Origin: an uncultured Acetatifactor sp.
Lineage (GTDB): Bacteria; Bacillota; Clostridia; Lachnospirales; Lachnospiraceae
DNA length: 64,000 nucleotides
NCBI GenBank assembly: GCA_934436435.1
Contig: CAKSAN010000012.1
Location: 1 to 64,000 of the forward strand
Reading direction: 5' to 3'
The position numbers were made by a program, and so were the translations under genes. Shown piece by piece: positions 43,788 through 53,343 of the stretch (positions are counted from its first letter, which is position 1; every line of letters starts with the position of its first letter). The notes under the pieces are model-generated. The model worked only from the letters and a program-made list of their open reading frames with translations. It made no database searches and was not told the DNA's origin.

Positions 43788-44465
43788 ATGGGAGTATTCA
43801 CAAATAAGGCAGAGGCGGGAATGGATTACTGCATCTCCTGCGGCAATGCCATTGTGCAGGGAAGGTGCAGCAAATGCGGCCGGTGGGCGAAGCCCATGGT
43901 GGACTTTAACGGTTTTGCCTTCCGGCAGGTTCCGGTGGATGTGGCAGATGCGCTGGGACAACAGAAGAAAAAGCTGTTCGAGAGCAATGCGAAGCTGGAT
44001 GTACAGGAGATGATCAGACACGGGGATCTGTACATGGCAGACATCCTGTTTGACAGCATTCTGTGCGACGGGCGTGAAGTGGGTGAACGCGAATGGTACG
44101 AAAGTGAAGGGGATACAGAGTATACATATTATGTGCAGTTCTCCACACCGGCGGGCGAGCCTTGCATGAAGTGCTGTGAGGTCACTTCCGGGGACTACGG
44201 TGCCGTGGAGAGGAACATGCGTAAGGGAATACGGGAAGGCATCCTCTTAAAAGGAACGAAGAAGAACAAGGAATATTACTATGCATACATGCCGGAGGAT
44301 GAAAACCTTGGGAAAATGCTGCGGCTCGGTCTGGCAAAAGCGCTGATGGAGCACGGCAGGGACTATTCTTACCGGAGACTGCCCCAGGAGGGCGGAGCGA
44401 CGTATAACTCCTTTGAACTGACCTGGGAAGAGGTCGCAAACGAACAGGAAAATTCGAACTGGTGA
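43788..44465 (+). CDS. Zinc-ribbon protein of unknown function
   Basis: 225 residues from the ATG at 43788 (GGAAAGGAGAAC before it). The N-terminus is a small zinc ribbon: CISCGNAIVQGRCSKCG, two CxxC pairs 10 residues apart. The remainder is an acidic alpha/beta region with no known motif (EYTYYVQFSTPAGEPCMKC, GKMLRLGLAKALMEHGRDY). No family recognised. Followed by a second small hypothetical gene in the same direction. Confidence 0.6.
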   Translation: MGVFTNKAEAGMDYCISCGNAIVQGRCSKCGRWAKPMVDFNGFAFRQVPVDVADALGQQKKKLFESNAKLDVQEMIRHGDLYMADILFDSILCDGREVGEREWYESEGDTEYTYYVQFSTPAGEPCMKCCEVTSGDYGAVERNMRKGIREGILLKGTKKNKEYYYAYMPEDENLGKMLRLGLAKALMEHGRDYSYRRLPQEGGATYNSFELTWEEVANEQENSNW

Positions 44466-44576
44466 AGAATGTGACGGATGAAAATAGAACACGGAAGCTT
44501 GTGTGATCTTCCGGTCTGCTTATAATTCGGGGAATGTGTGGATTGCGTGAATCGCGATCAGAAAAAGGAGGACAAT

Positions 44577-44966
44577 ATGGGACTTGGCGAAATGTTAGGT
44601 GTAAAGGTGGCAAAATTAAACTTAAAGGGAAATTATGAGACCATGGAACAGCTCTACGAGGCGATCAAAGACATCAAATTCGAAGCAGGTACACCGGCGC
44701 TGGTAAAGCATGGATTCAATCAGGTCATTGTATATCCGGAGCAGGACCGCAACAACCAGGTATGGATCATGAATGTGGGTAAGGCAAAATACCAGGTAAT
44801 GCGCTCTTCGGAAGTGGCAGGACTGGGTAATGTGGTGAAGAATGCGGTACTGGATGACCTGACCGACGGATGGTCCAGCATGTCCGGCGCTTTCGGCAAC
44901 AAGAAAAAACGTTGCATGGAACTGGTGGATATTACGGCAAAACAGATCGAGGAAGCGGGAGTATAA
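44577..44966 (+). CDS. Hypothetical protein
   Basis: 129 residues from the ATG at 44577 with AAAGGAGG before it. A soluble alpha/beta protein with no signal and no known motif; notable segments are LVKHGFNQVIVYPEQDRNNQVWIM and GKKKRCMELVDITAKQIEE-like C-terminal helix. It may be cotranscribed with the zinc-ribbon gene. Function unknown. Confidence 0.55.
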   Translation: MGLGEMLGVKVAKLNLKGNYETMEQLYEAIKDIKFEAGTPALVKHGFNQVIVYPEQDRNNQVWIMNVGKAKYQVMRSSEVAGLGNVVKNAVLDDLTDGWSSMSGAFGNKKKRCMELVDITAKQIEEAGV

Positions 44967-45103
44967 GATTTTCTATCATATTTTCATAGAAACAGCAGAC
45001 AAAAGCCCCCAGGGATCTATAAGCGGATCCGAAGATCACACAAACTTTTAAATACAAGGGAGTATACTATAAAAACAAAAGAGACGACGGGAGAGGAATC
45101 ATT

Positions 45104-45796
45104 ATGTTCTTGATAGCATTGGCATTGCTGCCGGCCATCGCACTGGTGGTATGGATCTACAGACAGGACAGGGTGGAGAAGGAGCCAAAAGGATTATTGT
45201 GGAAGGTCTTCCTGTTCGGTGTGCTGTCCGTGATCCCTGCCATGATACTGGAGATTCTGTTGGAAGAAGTATTTCTGGTATTCGTGGATGAGGATACCCT
45301 GTGCTATGTGATCCTGGACAATTTTATCGGCGTAGCAATGATCGAGGAACTGTGCAAGATGAAGGCGGCAAAACGGGCAGCATGGAAGCATCCGGCATTT
45401 AATTACAAGTTTGATGCCGTTGTGTACTGCGTGACTTCGGCGCTGGGATTTGCAGCCATTGAAAATGTCATGTATTGCATGGATGCCGATATCGAAACGG
45501 CAGTGACCAGAGCACTCCTGTCCGTCCCTTCCCATGCCATCGACGGTGTGATCATGGGATATTTTTTCGGCGTGGCAAAGGAAGCCGAGCTTGTGGGCAA
45601 CAGAAGGCGCCGGAAGCGCTATCTGCGCCTCAGTGTTTTTATGCCGATGATCGAACACGGAATCTACGATACCGCCCTGTCTCTGGATTCGGACTGGATC
45701 CTGTTATTCTTCTTTCTGTTTGTGATAGCGGTGGACATCTGGGCAGTTAAGTTCGTGAAAAAGCAGTCAAAAGAAGACCGGAAGCTGGCCTCGTAA
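45104..45796 (+). CDS. PrsW-like intramembrane metalloprotease
   Basis: 230 residues, about seven helices. The PrsW catalytic motifs are present: IEELCKM (EExxK-like), then FDAVVYCVTSALGFAAIENVMY (with the F-D and E-N pair) and SHAIDGVIMGYFFG (the His). PrsW-type proteases cleave anti-sigma factors at site 1 and so release ECF sigma factors. Two such anti-sigma genes are in this window, so it could act on them, but there is no direct evidence. It is a single-gene unit. Confidence 0.75.
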   Translation: MFLIALALLPAIALVVWIYRQDRVEKEPKGLLWKVFLFGVLSVIPAMILEILLEEVFLVFVDEDTLCYVILDNFIGVAMIEELCKMKAAKRAAWKHPAFNYKFDAVVYCVTSALGFAAIENVMYCMDADIETAVTRALLSVPSHAIDGVIMGYFFGVAKEAELVGNRRRRKRYLRLSVFMPMIEHGIYDTALSLDSDWILLFFFLFVIAVDIWAVKFVKKQSKEDRKLAS

Positions 45797-45914
45797 AGAC
45801 TCTGTTAAGAACCCATGAAATTTTCATAAATTGCCAAAAAACGGTAGGAGAGGACCGGCACTTCATGTTAAGATGAAACAGTTAAGGCATGAAAAATGAG
45901 ACGAAAAAGAGTAC

Positions 45915-47474
45915 ATGAAGAAAGGAAACGGTGAAACATTGAAGTTATTGAATCCAAAAATCCGGCAAAAATTTGCGGAATCCCTGAAAGCGGTCCTGCC
46001 GGTGGTGGGAATCGTGATCGTACTAAGCTTTACCATAGCACCTATCACATCCAGCATTCTGCTGTGTTTCCTGGTGGGTGCGGTGATGGTCATGCTGGGT
46101 ATGATGTTTTTTACACTGGGTGCGGAGATGTCCATGTCCCCTATGGGAGAAAAAGTGGGCGCCAGGATGACCCAGAGTAAAAATATTTTACTGATCGTAG
46201 TACTGTCCTTTATACTGGGAGTCGTGATCACCATATCGGAGCCAGACCTGCAGGTGCTGGCGACACAGGTACCGTCGGTGCCGAATATGACATTGATCCT
46301 GGCAGTGGCCGTGGGCGTGGGATTGTTCCTGGTCATTGCTCTTTTGCGTATGCTGATCGGTGTGGCACTGCCACCGCTTCTGACCTTTTTCTACATAGCA
46401 GTCTTTATTCTGGCCTTTCTGGTGCCGGAGAATTTCCGGGCAGTGGCCTTTGACTCCGGCGGTGTGACAACGGGACCCATGACGGTGCCCTTTATCATGG
46501 CGTTAGGTGTGGGTATTGCTTCCATCCGAAACGACCACCATGCGGCGGACGACAGCTTCGGTCTGGTGGCTCTGTGTTCCATCGGTCCGATTCTGGCAGT
46601 CATGGTGCTGGGGCTGATCTTTAAGCCCACGAATGCGGACTACCAGCCGGTAGCGATCCCGGAGATCGCGGATTCCGTGGAACTGGCGCAGCTTTTTGCC
46701 CATGGGCTTCCGGATTATATCAAAGAGATCGCGATCTCGCTGTTACCCATCATATTGTTCTTTGGACTGTTCCAGATCTTTTCCCTGCGGTTGTCCGGCA
46801 AGACTCTGGCAAGAATCCTGATCGGTCTGGTATATACCTATATCGGTCTGGTACTGTTCCTGACAGGAGCAAATGTGGGATTTATGCCTGCCGGTAATTA
46901 CCTCGGGCAGGTCATGGCAGGCAGGACTTACCGGTGGGTACTGGTGCCGGTGGGTGCTTTGATCGGATACTTTATTGTAAAAGCGGAGCCTGCGGTCTAT
47001 GTATTGAACCATCAGGTAGAGGAACTGACGGACGGAGCCATCTCTGCCAGATCCATGGGAGTGAGCCTGTCCGTGGGTGTCTCCCTGTCTGTGGCACTGG
47101 CCATGATCCGGGTACTGACGGGGATACCGATCCTGTGGTTCCTGATCCCGGGCTATGGGGTAGCCATCGGGCTGTCCTTCTTCGTACCGAAGATCTTCAC
47201 GGCCATTGCCTTCGACTCCGGCGGAGTGGCCAGCGGTCCCATGACAGCCACCTTTTTACTGCCGTTGGCACAGGGTGCCTGTGTGGCGGTAGGCGGGAAT
47301 CTGGTGGCGGACGCTTTCGGCGTGGTGGCCATGGTAGCCATGACACCGCTGATAACGATCCAGATATTGGGAATGGTATATCAGCTGAAGCAGCGTAAGA
47401 GCGGCACGGGAATTCTTGCCGGTGCAGCGGATGCTCTTGGTGCTCTGGATGAGAATGCCATCATTGAACTGTAG
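45915..47474 (+). CDS. DUF1538 membrane protein with internal duplication
   Basis: 519 residues, about 12 helices. Two halves repeat the same blocks: 'EPDLQVLATQV' (about 109) and 'EPAVYVLNHQV', and DSGGVTTGPMTVPF (about 180) and DSGGVASGPMTATF. This is the DUF1538 pattern. The symmetry suggests a transporter or channel; no substrate is known. It ends 11 bases before a tandem PII-like gene, a genomic link that suggests PII-type control of this membrane protein. An internal TTG at 45939 with AAAGGAAAC before it is an alternative start. Confidence 0.85.
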   Translation: MKKGNGETLKLLNPKIRQKFAESLKAVLPVVGIVIVLSFTIAPITSSILLCFLVGAVMVMLGMMFFTLGAEMSMSPMGEKVGARMTQSKNILLIVVLSFILGVVITISEPDLQVLATQVPSVPNMTLILAVAVGVGLFLVIALLRMLIGVALPPLLTFFYIAVFILAFLVPENFRAVAFDSGGVTTGPMTVPFIMALGVGIASIRNDHHAADDSFGLVALCSIGPILAVMVLGLIFKPTNADYQPVAIPEIADSVELAQLFAHGLPDYIKEIAISLLPIILFFGLFQIFSLRLSGKTLARILIGLVYTYIGLVLFLTGANVGFMPAGNYLGQVMAGRTYRWVLVPVGALIGYFIVKAEPAVYVLNHQVEELTDGAISARSMGVSLSVGVSLSVALAMIRVLTGIPILWFLIPGYGVAIGLSFFVPKIFTAIAFDSGGVASGPMTATFLLPLAQGACVAVGGNLVADAFGVVAMVAMTPLITIQILGMVYQLKQRKSGTGILAGAADALGALDENAIIEL

Positions 47475-47485
47475 GAGGTGCGCCC

Positions 47486-48175
47486 ATGAGTGAATTATAT
47501 ATGATGGTCACCATCACCAATCGTCAGCTGACGAGAAAATTTGTGGAATGTTATAAGGAAAACGGCGCACAGGTCGGCGGTATCACCGTCGGCATGGGAA
47601 CCGCAGCCAATGAGATCCTGGATTATTTCGGACTGGACGGTATGGAGAAGAGCGTACTGTTCCACATTGTCACAGATGCTTCCTGGCGGCAGATCAAGGC
47701 GGCTTTGCGCAAGAAGATGCAGATCGATCTCCCGGGAATGGGAATTGCCTTTATCATTCCCGTAAGCAGTATCGGCGGCAAGAAAGCGTTGAATTACCTG
47801 ACCTGCGGGCAGGAGTTCGTAAAAGGAGAGGAGTCCACATTGAAAGAGACGAAGAATGAGCTTCTGGTAGTGATTGCCAATCATGGATATACGGAACTGG
47901 TAATGGATGCGGCGAGAGAAGTACATGCGGCAGGCGGTACGGTCATTCATGCCAAGGGAACCGGAACAGAGAATGCACAGCAGTTTCTGGGGGTAACACT
48001 GGTGCCGGAAAAAGAAATGTTGTTCATTGTAGTAAAAAGTGAGCAGAAAAATGACATCATGCGTGCTATAATGGAGAAGGCGGGGCTGGAGAGCAAGGCG
48101 AAAAGCATCGTATTCTCTCTTCCCGTGACAGATACTGCGGGCATGCGCCTGATGGAGGAGATGGGAGAAACATGA
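47486..48175 (+). CDS. Tandem PII-like regulatory protein
   Basis: 229 residues, two PII-like ferredoxin folds (about 1-110 and 120-229), each starting with a beta strand as in LYMMVTITNRQLTRKFVECYKENGA and ELLVVIANHGYTELVMDAAREVHAAGGTV, and with the ligand loop 'HAKGTGTENAQQFLGVTL' in the second. PII proteins bind nucleotides or 2-oxoglutarate and gate membrane transporters. GGAGG before the ATG at 47486. It follows the DUF1538 gene and overlaps the acyltransferase start by four bases. Confidence 0.8.
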   Translation: MSELYMMVTITNRQLTRKFVECYKENGAQVGGITVGMGTAANEILDYFGLDGMEKSVLFHIVTDASWRQIKAALRKKMQIDLPGMGIAFIIPVSSIGGKKALNYLTCGQEFVKGEESTLKETKNELLVVIANHGYTELVMDAAREVHAAGGTVIHAKGTGTENAQQFLGVTLVPEKEMLFIVVKSEQKNDIMRAIMEKAGLESKAKSIVFSLPVTDTAGMRLMEEMGET

Positions 48176-49374
48176 CAAACGGCTTATCCCGGCCGAGAAA
48201 ACAGTTCCTGGATGTGCTCCGGGTGCTGGCGACCTGTGCAGTGGTGCTCATGCATGTGCTGACAGGGGCAACAGATGTGACGGATGCGTCAGGAATGCCG
48301 GAATGCCGGGGGTTACTCCTGTCGGTGATGGATCTGGTGACCTGGTGTGTTCCCGTATTTTTGCTGATCTCAGGATATCTGTTCCTGCATCCGGATCGGG
48401 AATTGACGTATCCGGTGATGATGAAGAAATATTGCAGGAGAATCGCGTTGGCGATCCTCCTATTTGGCGTTCCTTACGCCTGTTTGGAGTTGATAGTGAC
48501 GGAGCGTACTTTCCGGATCGGTATGATCCCGGAAGCGGTGATGATGACACTGCGGGGGAACACCTGGTCCCATATGTGGTATCTGTATCTGATCCTGTTT
48601 CTGTACCTGATCACACCGCTCTTGAAGAAAGTACTGCAGGTGGTGCCGGTATGGTGCGTTGCCGTCGTGATGACGGTGATCTTCCTGGGGAGCAGCGCGG
48701 CTCCTTTCCTGAATAAGGTACTTAACATTAACAGCATTCCGGTATTGCCGGACGGCGGTGTGTATTTCTTCTATTATTTGTGTGGATATCTCTTTGCAAG
48801 AAGAGAGGTGCGTGTGGACAAGAAAGGAAATGAACACACTGAAACAGGCGAAGAAGCCGATGCCGCCGGAAGGCGCAGAAAGGCTGGAGACAATACGGAG
48901 CTGGCCGGAAGAAAACAGATAGGGAATGTGTGGCTGATAGCTGCTGCGGCTCTGGCACTGGGTATGGTTCTTAGCAGGACACTGGCGGGATTCTCCATCC
49001 AGATGGCGTACAATTATCCCTTTACAGTGATGCTTTCGGTGCTTCTGTTCGCCGCAGGGCAGAGCGGAAGGGGGGCAGCCATAGCTTCTGTCACCGGAAC
49101 GGAGAGGCGGAAACACCGGATTCCCTGGCAGCAGGCCGGAGCCTTAAGCTTCGCCGTATACCTGGTACATCCGGTGTATGTGAATCTGCTGTATAAATTT
49201 ATGAAGATCACACCTTTTACACTACTGGAGCAGTGTGGTGTGCAGTCCGCCACCGCGGGACATGCGGTATTGATTTTGCTGTTGGCTGTGTTCTGGCTGG
49301 CAGTACTGGTATTGGCGGCAGCCACCGCATGGGTGCTTCGGAAGATTCCGCTGCTCAGAAAATATGTATTATAA
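48172..49374 (+). CDS. Acyltransferase 3 (OafA/YrhL-type) membrane protein
   Basis: 400 residues with about ten helices. Family markers: 'QFLDVLRVLATCAVVLMHVL' at the start (with the Arg/His of the active site) and HMWYLYLILFLYLITPLLKK. A charged loop of about 40 residues (about 222-250, rich in Lys/Glu) interrupts the helices. The enzymes move acyl groups onto surface sugars or peptidoglycan; the target is unknown. ATGA overlap with the PII-like gene. Terminator at 49385. Confidence 0.85.
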   Translation: MTNGLSRPRKQFLDVLRVLATCAVVLMHVLTGATDVTDASGMPECRGLLLSVMDLVTWCVPVFLLISGYLFLHPDRELTYPVMMKKYCRRIALAILLFGVPYACLELIVTERTFRIGMIPEAVMMTLRGNTWSHMWYLYLILFLYLITPLLKKVLQVVPVWCVAVVMTVIFLGSSAAPFLNKVLNINSIPVLPDGGVYFFYYLCGYLFARREVRVDKKGNEHTETGEEADAAGRRRKAGDNTELAGRKQIGNVWLIAAAALALGMVLSRTLAGFSIQMAYNYPFTVMLSVLLFAAGQSGRGAAIASVTGTERRKHRIPWQQAGALSFAVYLVHPVYVNLLYKFMKITPFTLLEQCGVQSATAGHAVLILLLAVFWLAVLVLAAATAWVLRKIPLLRKYVL

Positions 49375-49384
49375 AGAAAACGAA

Positions 49385-49413
49385 GGAGCCCTCGTGACAG
49401 GGGCTCCTTTTTG
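49385..49413 (+). terminator. Terminator of the DUF1538-PII-acyltransferase operon
   Basis: GGAGCCC / GGGGCTCC stem followed by TTTTT. Confidence 0.75.
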
Positions 49414-49437
49414 AGTAAGTTTATTGTGCTCGTTCGA

Positions 49438-50337
49438 TTAGTTTCTCTGCCACCGTCCGGAAGCACCGCAGGGCAGTACCAGACCGCTCTCGGTGACGGG
49501 AAGGCCGATCTCCTGGGCTTCCACATGACCGCCGAACTTCTTCGTCAGAGTAGAATTCATCATATAGGACAGTACGGCGGGCTGCAATCCTGTGGTGTAG
49601 GAATTGATCAGGAAGAACAGTGCATCATCGGACAACAGCTGTGCGGTCAGTCCTACGAAATCCCAGATATTATCTTCGATTTTCCAGATCTCGCCCTTGG
49701 GGCCTCGTCCGTAAGACGGAGGATCCATGATAATGCCGTCGTATTTGTTGCCCCGGCGGATCTCTCGTTCCACGAATTTCATACAGTCATCCACCAGCCA
49801 GCGGATGGGGGCATCCGAAAGCCCGCTGGCAGCAGCGTTCTCCTTTGCCCAGCCGACCATACCCTTGGAAGCATCCACATGGGTCACGGCGGCTCCGGCT
49901 GCCGCGGCGGATACGGTGGCACCGCCGGTGTAGGCGAAGAGATTCAATACCTTTACAGGGCGGCCTGCGTCATGGATCAACCCGGAGAACCAGTCCCAGT
50001 TCACCGCCTGCTCCGGGAACAGACCGGTATGCTTGAAACTGAATGGTTTCAGATGGAAGGTCAGAGGTTCGGCTTTACCAAGAGCTTCTTTCTGGAAAGG
50101 CAATGTGTAATGAATCGCCCATTCGTCCGGCAGATGGAAGAATTCCCATTCGCCGCCGCCCTTGGCACTTCTGTGATAATGACCGTTTTTCTGCTTCCAC
50201 CCCCTATGATCGTGGGGCGTCTTCCAGATGACCTGAGGATCGGGACGTACCAGAATATAATCCCCCCAACGCTCTAGTTTTTCTCCGCTGGACGTATCCA
50301 GCACTTCATAATCTTTCCATTGATCTGCGATCCACAT
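49438..50337 (-). CDS. Class I SAM-dependent methyltransferase, rRNA-methyltransferase (RlmI/RlmL-like)
   Basis: About 299 residues from the ATG at 50337 (AGAAAGG ten bases before it; an ATG at 50358 is the alternative). The SAM motif I reads VLNLFAYTGGATVSAAAAGA, followed by the acidic residue in THVDASKGMVGWAKENA. The catalytic motif IIMDPPSYGRGPKGEIW is typical of the N2-guanine/C5-cytosine group of RlmI-like enzymes, though here there is no PUA domain. Probable target is rRNA. It is convergent with the acyltransferase gene. Confidence 0.8.
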   Translation of the reverse strand: MWIADQWKDYEVLDTSSGEKLERWGDYILVRPDPQVIWKTPHDHRGWKQKNGHYHRSAKGGGEWEFFHLPDEWAIHYTLPFQKEALGKAEPLTFHLKPFSFKHTGLFPEQAVNWDWFSGLIHDAGRPVKVLNLFAYTGGATVSAAAAGAAVTHVDASKGMVGWAKENAAASGLSDAPIRWLVDDCMKFVEREIRRGNKYDGIIMDPPSYGRGPKGEIWKIEDNIWDFVGLTAQLLSDDALFFLINSYTTGLQPAVLSYMMNSTLTKKFGGHVEAQEIGLPVTESGLVLPCGASGRWQRN

Positions 50338-50455
50338 ATATAATAAACCTTTCTGCATGTAACTTTGTGATTCTATCTTATAGAATATAATAGAAGAAAG
50401 ACTTTTTCAAGGAATACTTGTACACTTCAACAGAGTTGGAGTAGAGGAAAGCAAA

Positions 50456-50485
50456 TTGACAGAAGTATTCCTGGTGGCTTATGCT
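50456..50485 (+). promoter_or_regulatory. Promoter of the LytTR response regulator
   Basis: TTGACA (50456-50461), 18 bases, TATGCT (50480-50485). GGAATACTT (50411-50419) and AAGTATTCC (50463-50471) are perfect inverted repeats around the -35 box and may be a regulator site. Confidence 0.5.
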
Positions 50486-50539
50486 GTAGTCAGATGAAAA
50501 TGGGACAAGCAATTTGACAAGACGGACAGGAGGGGAACT

Positions 50540-51265
50540 ATGCTGAAAATTGCGATCTGTGACGATGACCGGGTGGATGCGGAGAGGATCGGGACGGCTC
50601 TTACAGAATATTTGGAGAATGTGGGAGAACCGTATTCCTGTCAGGCCTTTCAGAGCGGGAAGACATTGGAATATGAGGTGGAGGACGGACAGGTATTTGA
50701 CCTGCTGTTTTTGGATATTGAACTGGGAGAAGAGGATGGATTTGGGCTGGCGGAGCGATTGCAGGGCAAACTTCCGGCGGCGCTGCTGGTCTTTGTTTCT
50801 TCCTATGAGAAATATGTCTACGATTCGTTTAGATTACAGCCCTTCCGTTTCCTTCCCAAAAGCCGTCTTGCACAGATGCTTCCGGAGGCTCTTTCAGCGG
50901 CCATGACGGAACTGAAGCGCAGAGAAGACCGCTTTCTGCTTCTGGAGAACGGACAGGGAGTGGAGAAGATCCCGTTAGACAGGATCGCCTATATCCGGCA
51001 GCAGGGAAAATATGCCTGCATTGTAAAGACGGACGGAAGCCAGAGCAAGGTGCGGAGGACGTTAAAAAGTCTGGCAGCGGAGCTTCCGGAGGAACTGTTT
51101 CTCCAAATTGACAGAGGATACCTGTGCAATGTGACAAAGGTGACACAGGTAAAAAACGACAAACTGACACTGGTAACGGGCGAAGAATTCTATGTCAGTT
51201 CCGGAAGACTGCGGGAATTGAAGGATAAAGTCATGGAGTATTGGATCAGGGAGAAAAAGATATGA
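50540..51265 (+). CDS. LytTR family response regulator
   Basis: 241 residues. Receiver domain about 1-120 (AICDDDRVDAERIG, phosphoacceptor in DLLFLDIELGEEDGFG, and the Lys switch near KSRLAQM). LytTR DNA-binding domain about 140-235 (LDRIAYIRQQGKYACIV, VRRTLKSLAAELPE, and the terminal FYVSSGRLRELKDKV). This AgrA/VirR-type regulator commonly controls peptide signalling or virulence. The start ATG follows GGAGGGGA. It is coupled to the kinase gene by ATGA overlap at 51262-51265. Confidence 0.9.
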   Translation: MLKIAICDDDRVDAERIGTALTEYLENVGEPYSCQAFQSGKTLEYEVEDGQVFDLLFLDIELGEEDGFGLAERLQGKLPAALLVFVSSYEKYVYDSFRLQPFRFLPKSRLAQMLPEALSAAMTELKRREDRFLLLENGQGVEKIPLDRIAYIRQQGKYACIVKTDGSQSKVRRTLKSLAAELPEELFLQIDRGYLCNVTKVTQVKNDKLTLVTGEEFYVSSGRLRELKDKVMEYWIREKKI

Positions 51266-52512
51266 CAGGCGTGACACAAATGGGGACAGGGGCGGCATTG
51301 CTGTGCAGCTTCCACGAAGCCTTCTGGCTGGTATGGTGGATGGAGCGAAAGTTTGCACCCAGAGATCTGAAAAATATTGGACAGGGAAAAGAAATTTTAA
51401 TGGGAAGGAACAGACTGCTTCTTTTGACGCTGGGGTATGGAATTTTGTGGGATGGTATGCGGGAATTGTTATCCTGTGTGCCGGCACTGCTTTTTTTTAC
51501 GATATCTTTCTATCTGCTGTGGGAATGTGAAGGAAAAGAAAGTTTTCTGTATGCCGCAGGTTATCTGTTTGGTCTGGAGGTGACGCTGTGGTTCACCGGA
51601 CGGCTGCCGCAGTACGGGATGCTTATAGGACAGGCGGTATGGCTGGGAGGAAATCTGATCGCAGGCAGGCTGCGCAGACTTCGCCGGGTACAGGAATACC
51701 GGAGACAACTGCGCTCTGTGTCCGGAACCATGGGAGCAGCTTTTTTTCTTACGCTGTTTTTCAGCGATTTCCTCTGGGATATGCTACAGGGAGAGCGGGT
51801 AAAGGACTATTTTTATCTGGCCTGTCTGACTACGGCGTTGGTTGCAGCTTATTTTTATGCCCAGAAGATGCGTATGCAGGAACAGATGGAGTATCTGGAT
51901 CTGCAAAACGGACTTTTGGAACAGGGCTACCGGAAAGCACATGATTTTTATGCGGAAAATGCGAAGCTCTATCACGATATGCGCCATCATCTCCGGGCAG
52001 TGGAACAGATGGTTGCCAATGGGGAAGAGGCCGAAGCACTTGCCTACATTGCCGACGTGCAGGAACCGATCCGGACGGCCGCAGTGCCGGTACGCACCGG
52101 AGCGGAGCTGGTGGACACGGTATTATATGAAGCGCAGGAGCAGGCGGAAGCGAAGGGGATCGATTTACAGATCCATGCTTATGTTTTCACAGGCATCGAC
52201 AGGATACAGAAAAAGGATCTCTGTGCTCTGTTCGCCAACCTGACGGAAAATGCACTGGAGGCTGCGAAAAGCAGAATATGGCTTACGACCCGGACGGTTC
52301 CGGGGATGCTTTTGCTGGAAATCGAGAATGATTACAGCGAGAAACCGGAACTTTCGGAAGGACATTTTCAGACGAAGAAGGCGGACAGCACAAAGCACGG
52401 CTGGGGGCTTCGGATCGTGGAACAGATCGTGAAAAAGTATGAGGGACAGATTCATTATGAAACAGTGGAGGAGACGGGAGATTTCCGGATCCGTGTCTGG
52501 CTGAATCTGTAG
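51262..52512 (+). CDS. GHKL-type sensor histidine kinase
   Basis: 416 residues. About six hydrophobic helices (up to about 200) precede a coiled linker and a GHKL kinase domain: phosphoacceptor region NAKLYHDMRHHLRAVEQM, N-box NLTENALEAA, G-box GWGLRIVEQIVKKYEGQI. It is the AgrC/ComD/DcuS-like group that usually binds peptide signals. No pheromone precursor or exporter gene was recognised beside it; the 194-residue protein downstream is not AgrB by eye. Confidence 0.87.
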   Translation: MTGVTQMGTGAALLCSFHEAFWLVWWMERKFAPRDLKNIGQGKEILMGRNRLLLLTLGYGILWDGMRELLSCVPALLFFTISFYLLWECEGKESFLYAAGYLFGLEVTLWFTGRLPQYGMLIGQAVWLGGNLIAGRLRRLRRVQEYRRQLRSVSGTMGAAFFLTLFFSDFLWDMLQGERVKDYFYLACLTTALVAAYFYAQKMRMQEQMEYLDLQNGLLEQGYRKAHDFYAENAKLYHDMRHHLRAVEQMVANGEEAEALAYIADVQEPIRTAAVPVRTGAELVDTVLYEAQEQAEAKGIDLQIHAYVFTGIDRIQKKDLCALFANLTENALEAAKSRIWLTTRTVPGMLLLEIENDYSEKPELSEGHFQTKKADSTKHGWGLRIVEQIVKKYEGQIHYETVEETGDFRIRVWLNL

Positions 52513-52658
52513 GAAACCTTTTCGGGGACAAAAAGCCGCCATTCGAGGACAGATGACGGAAAGAACAGATCAGACGGTTATAATGAAGATACAATTTACA
52601 GAGAGCACAGGGATCCCGGCGGGAAAGCGCAAGCAGGGGATCCGATGGAGGGAGAACA

Positions 52659-53243
52659 ATGGATAAGGTAAAAAAGACTGTAAAATGTATCGGTGTGACA
52701 GCAGCATATCTGGGATTGCTGTTGTTTAGCAAGTTGGTGGAATTCTGGATCTTTGCATCAAAAGTGACCTATGAGGAACTGACAAGTCATACCTGGGACT
52801 GGCATGCCATGCCGGAAAGTTTCCTGTTTCTATTTCCCTACGACCTGGGAATTTTTCGGGTGCTTTTCATCACAGTACTGCTGTGCCTGCTGATCCACGG
52901 CAGGGATTTCCGTATCAAAAGAGAAAAATCTGTTTTACAATGTATGCGGATGCATGCAGGAACCTTTTTGTTGCAGGGAGCCGCCCTGACGGGAGCCATC
53001 CTCGGCATCACCTATGCAAGGCTGGACACGCGCCTTTTAAATATGTTTTCCGACAGCTATTTTTACTTCAGCGGAACCCACGCCCTGATGCAGACGATGC
53101 GGATTACAGATCCGCTGGCAAGCGTATGGACGATTTTCACCGTGTTCATGGGATTCTGGGATACGGATTTCCTGATGGGATTGTTTGCCTATGTGGTCTA
53201 TGAATTGCTTCGCCTGTGCTTTGACTGCAAGTTGCAGCGATAG
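52659..53243 (+). CDS. Membrane protein of unknown function
   Basis: 194 residues with about four hydrophobic segments (GVTAAYLGLLLFSKLVEFWIF, LGIFRVLFITVLLCLLI, AALTGAILGITYARL, LMGLFAYVVYELLRLCF). GGAGG before the ATG. It lies 147 bases after the GHKL gene on the same strand and may belong to that regulon. No family recognised; it lacks a histidine/cysteine pattern of an AgrB-like peptidase. Confidence 0.55.
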   Translation: MDKVKKTVKCIGVTAAYLGLLLFSKLVEFWIFASKVTYEELTSHTWDWHAMPESFLFLFPYDLGIFRVLFITVLLCLLIHGRDFRIKREKSVLQCMRMHAGTFLLQGAALTGAILGITYARLDTRLLNMFSDSYFYFSGTHALMQTMRITDPLASVWTIFTVFMGFWDTDFLMGLFAYVVYELLRLCFDCKLQR

Positions 53244-53300
53244 TACATATAGAAAGTATTATCAGGTTTGAAAAATAAAATAAGCTCTTGCCAGCAGAAG

Positions 53301-53343
53301 ACTTCTATGCTAGAATGTGCACAAAGCATAGAAGTTTTCTATT
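53301..53343 (+). terminator. Terminator after the 52659 gene
   Basis: A perfect 11-base stem ACTTCTATGCT / AGCATAGAAGT, 13-base loop, followed by TTTCTATTTC. Confidence 0.6.

Noticed and set aside
44966..45104. Riboswitch before the PrsW-like gene
   Set aside because: Short palindromes (GGATCC and the like) are present but no conserved riboswitch core could be recognised.
51241..53243. Agr-type peptide signalling operon at the LytTR/GHKL genes
   Set aside because: No AgrB-like peptidase motif and no small precursor peptide could be found; the 194-residue protein lacks the needed His/Cys pattern.
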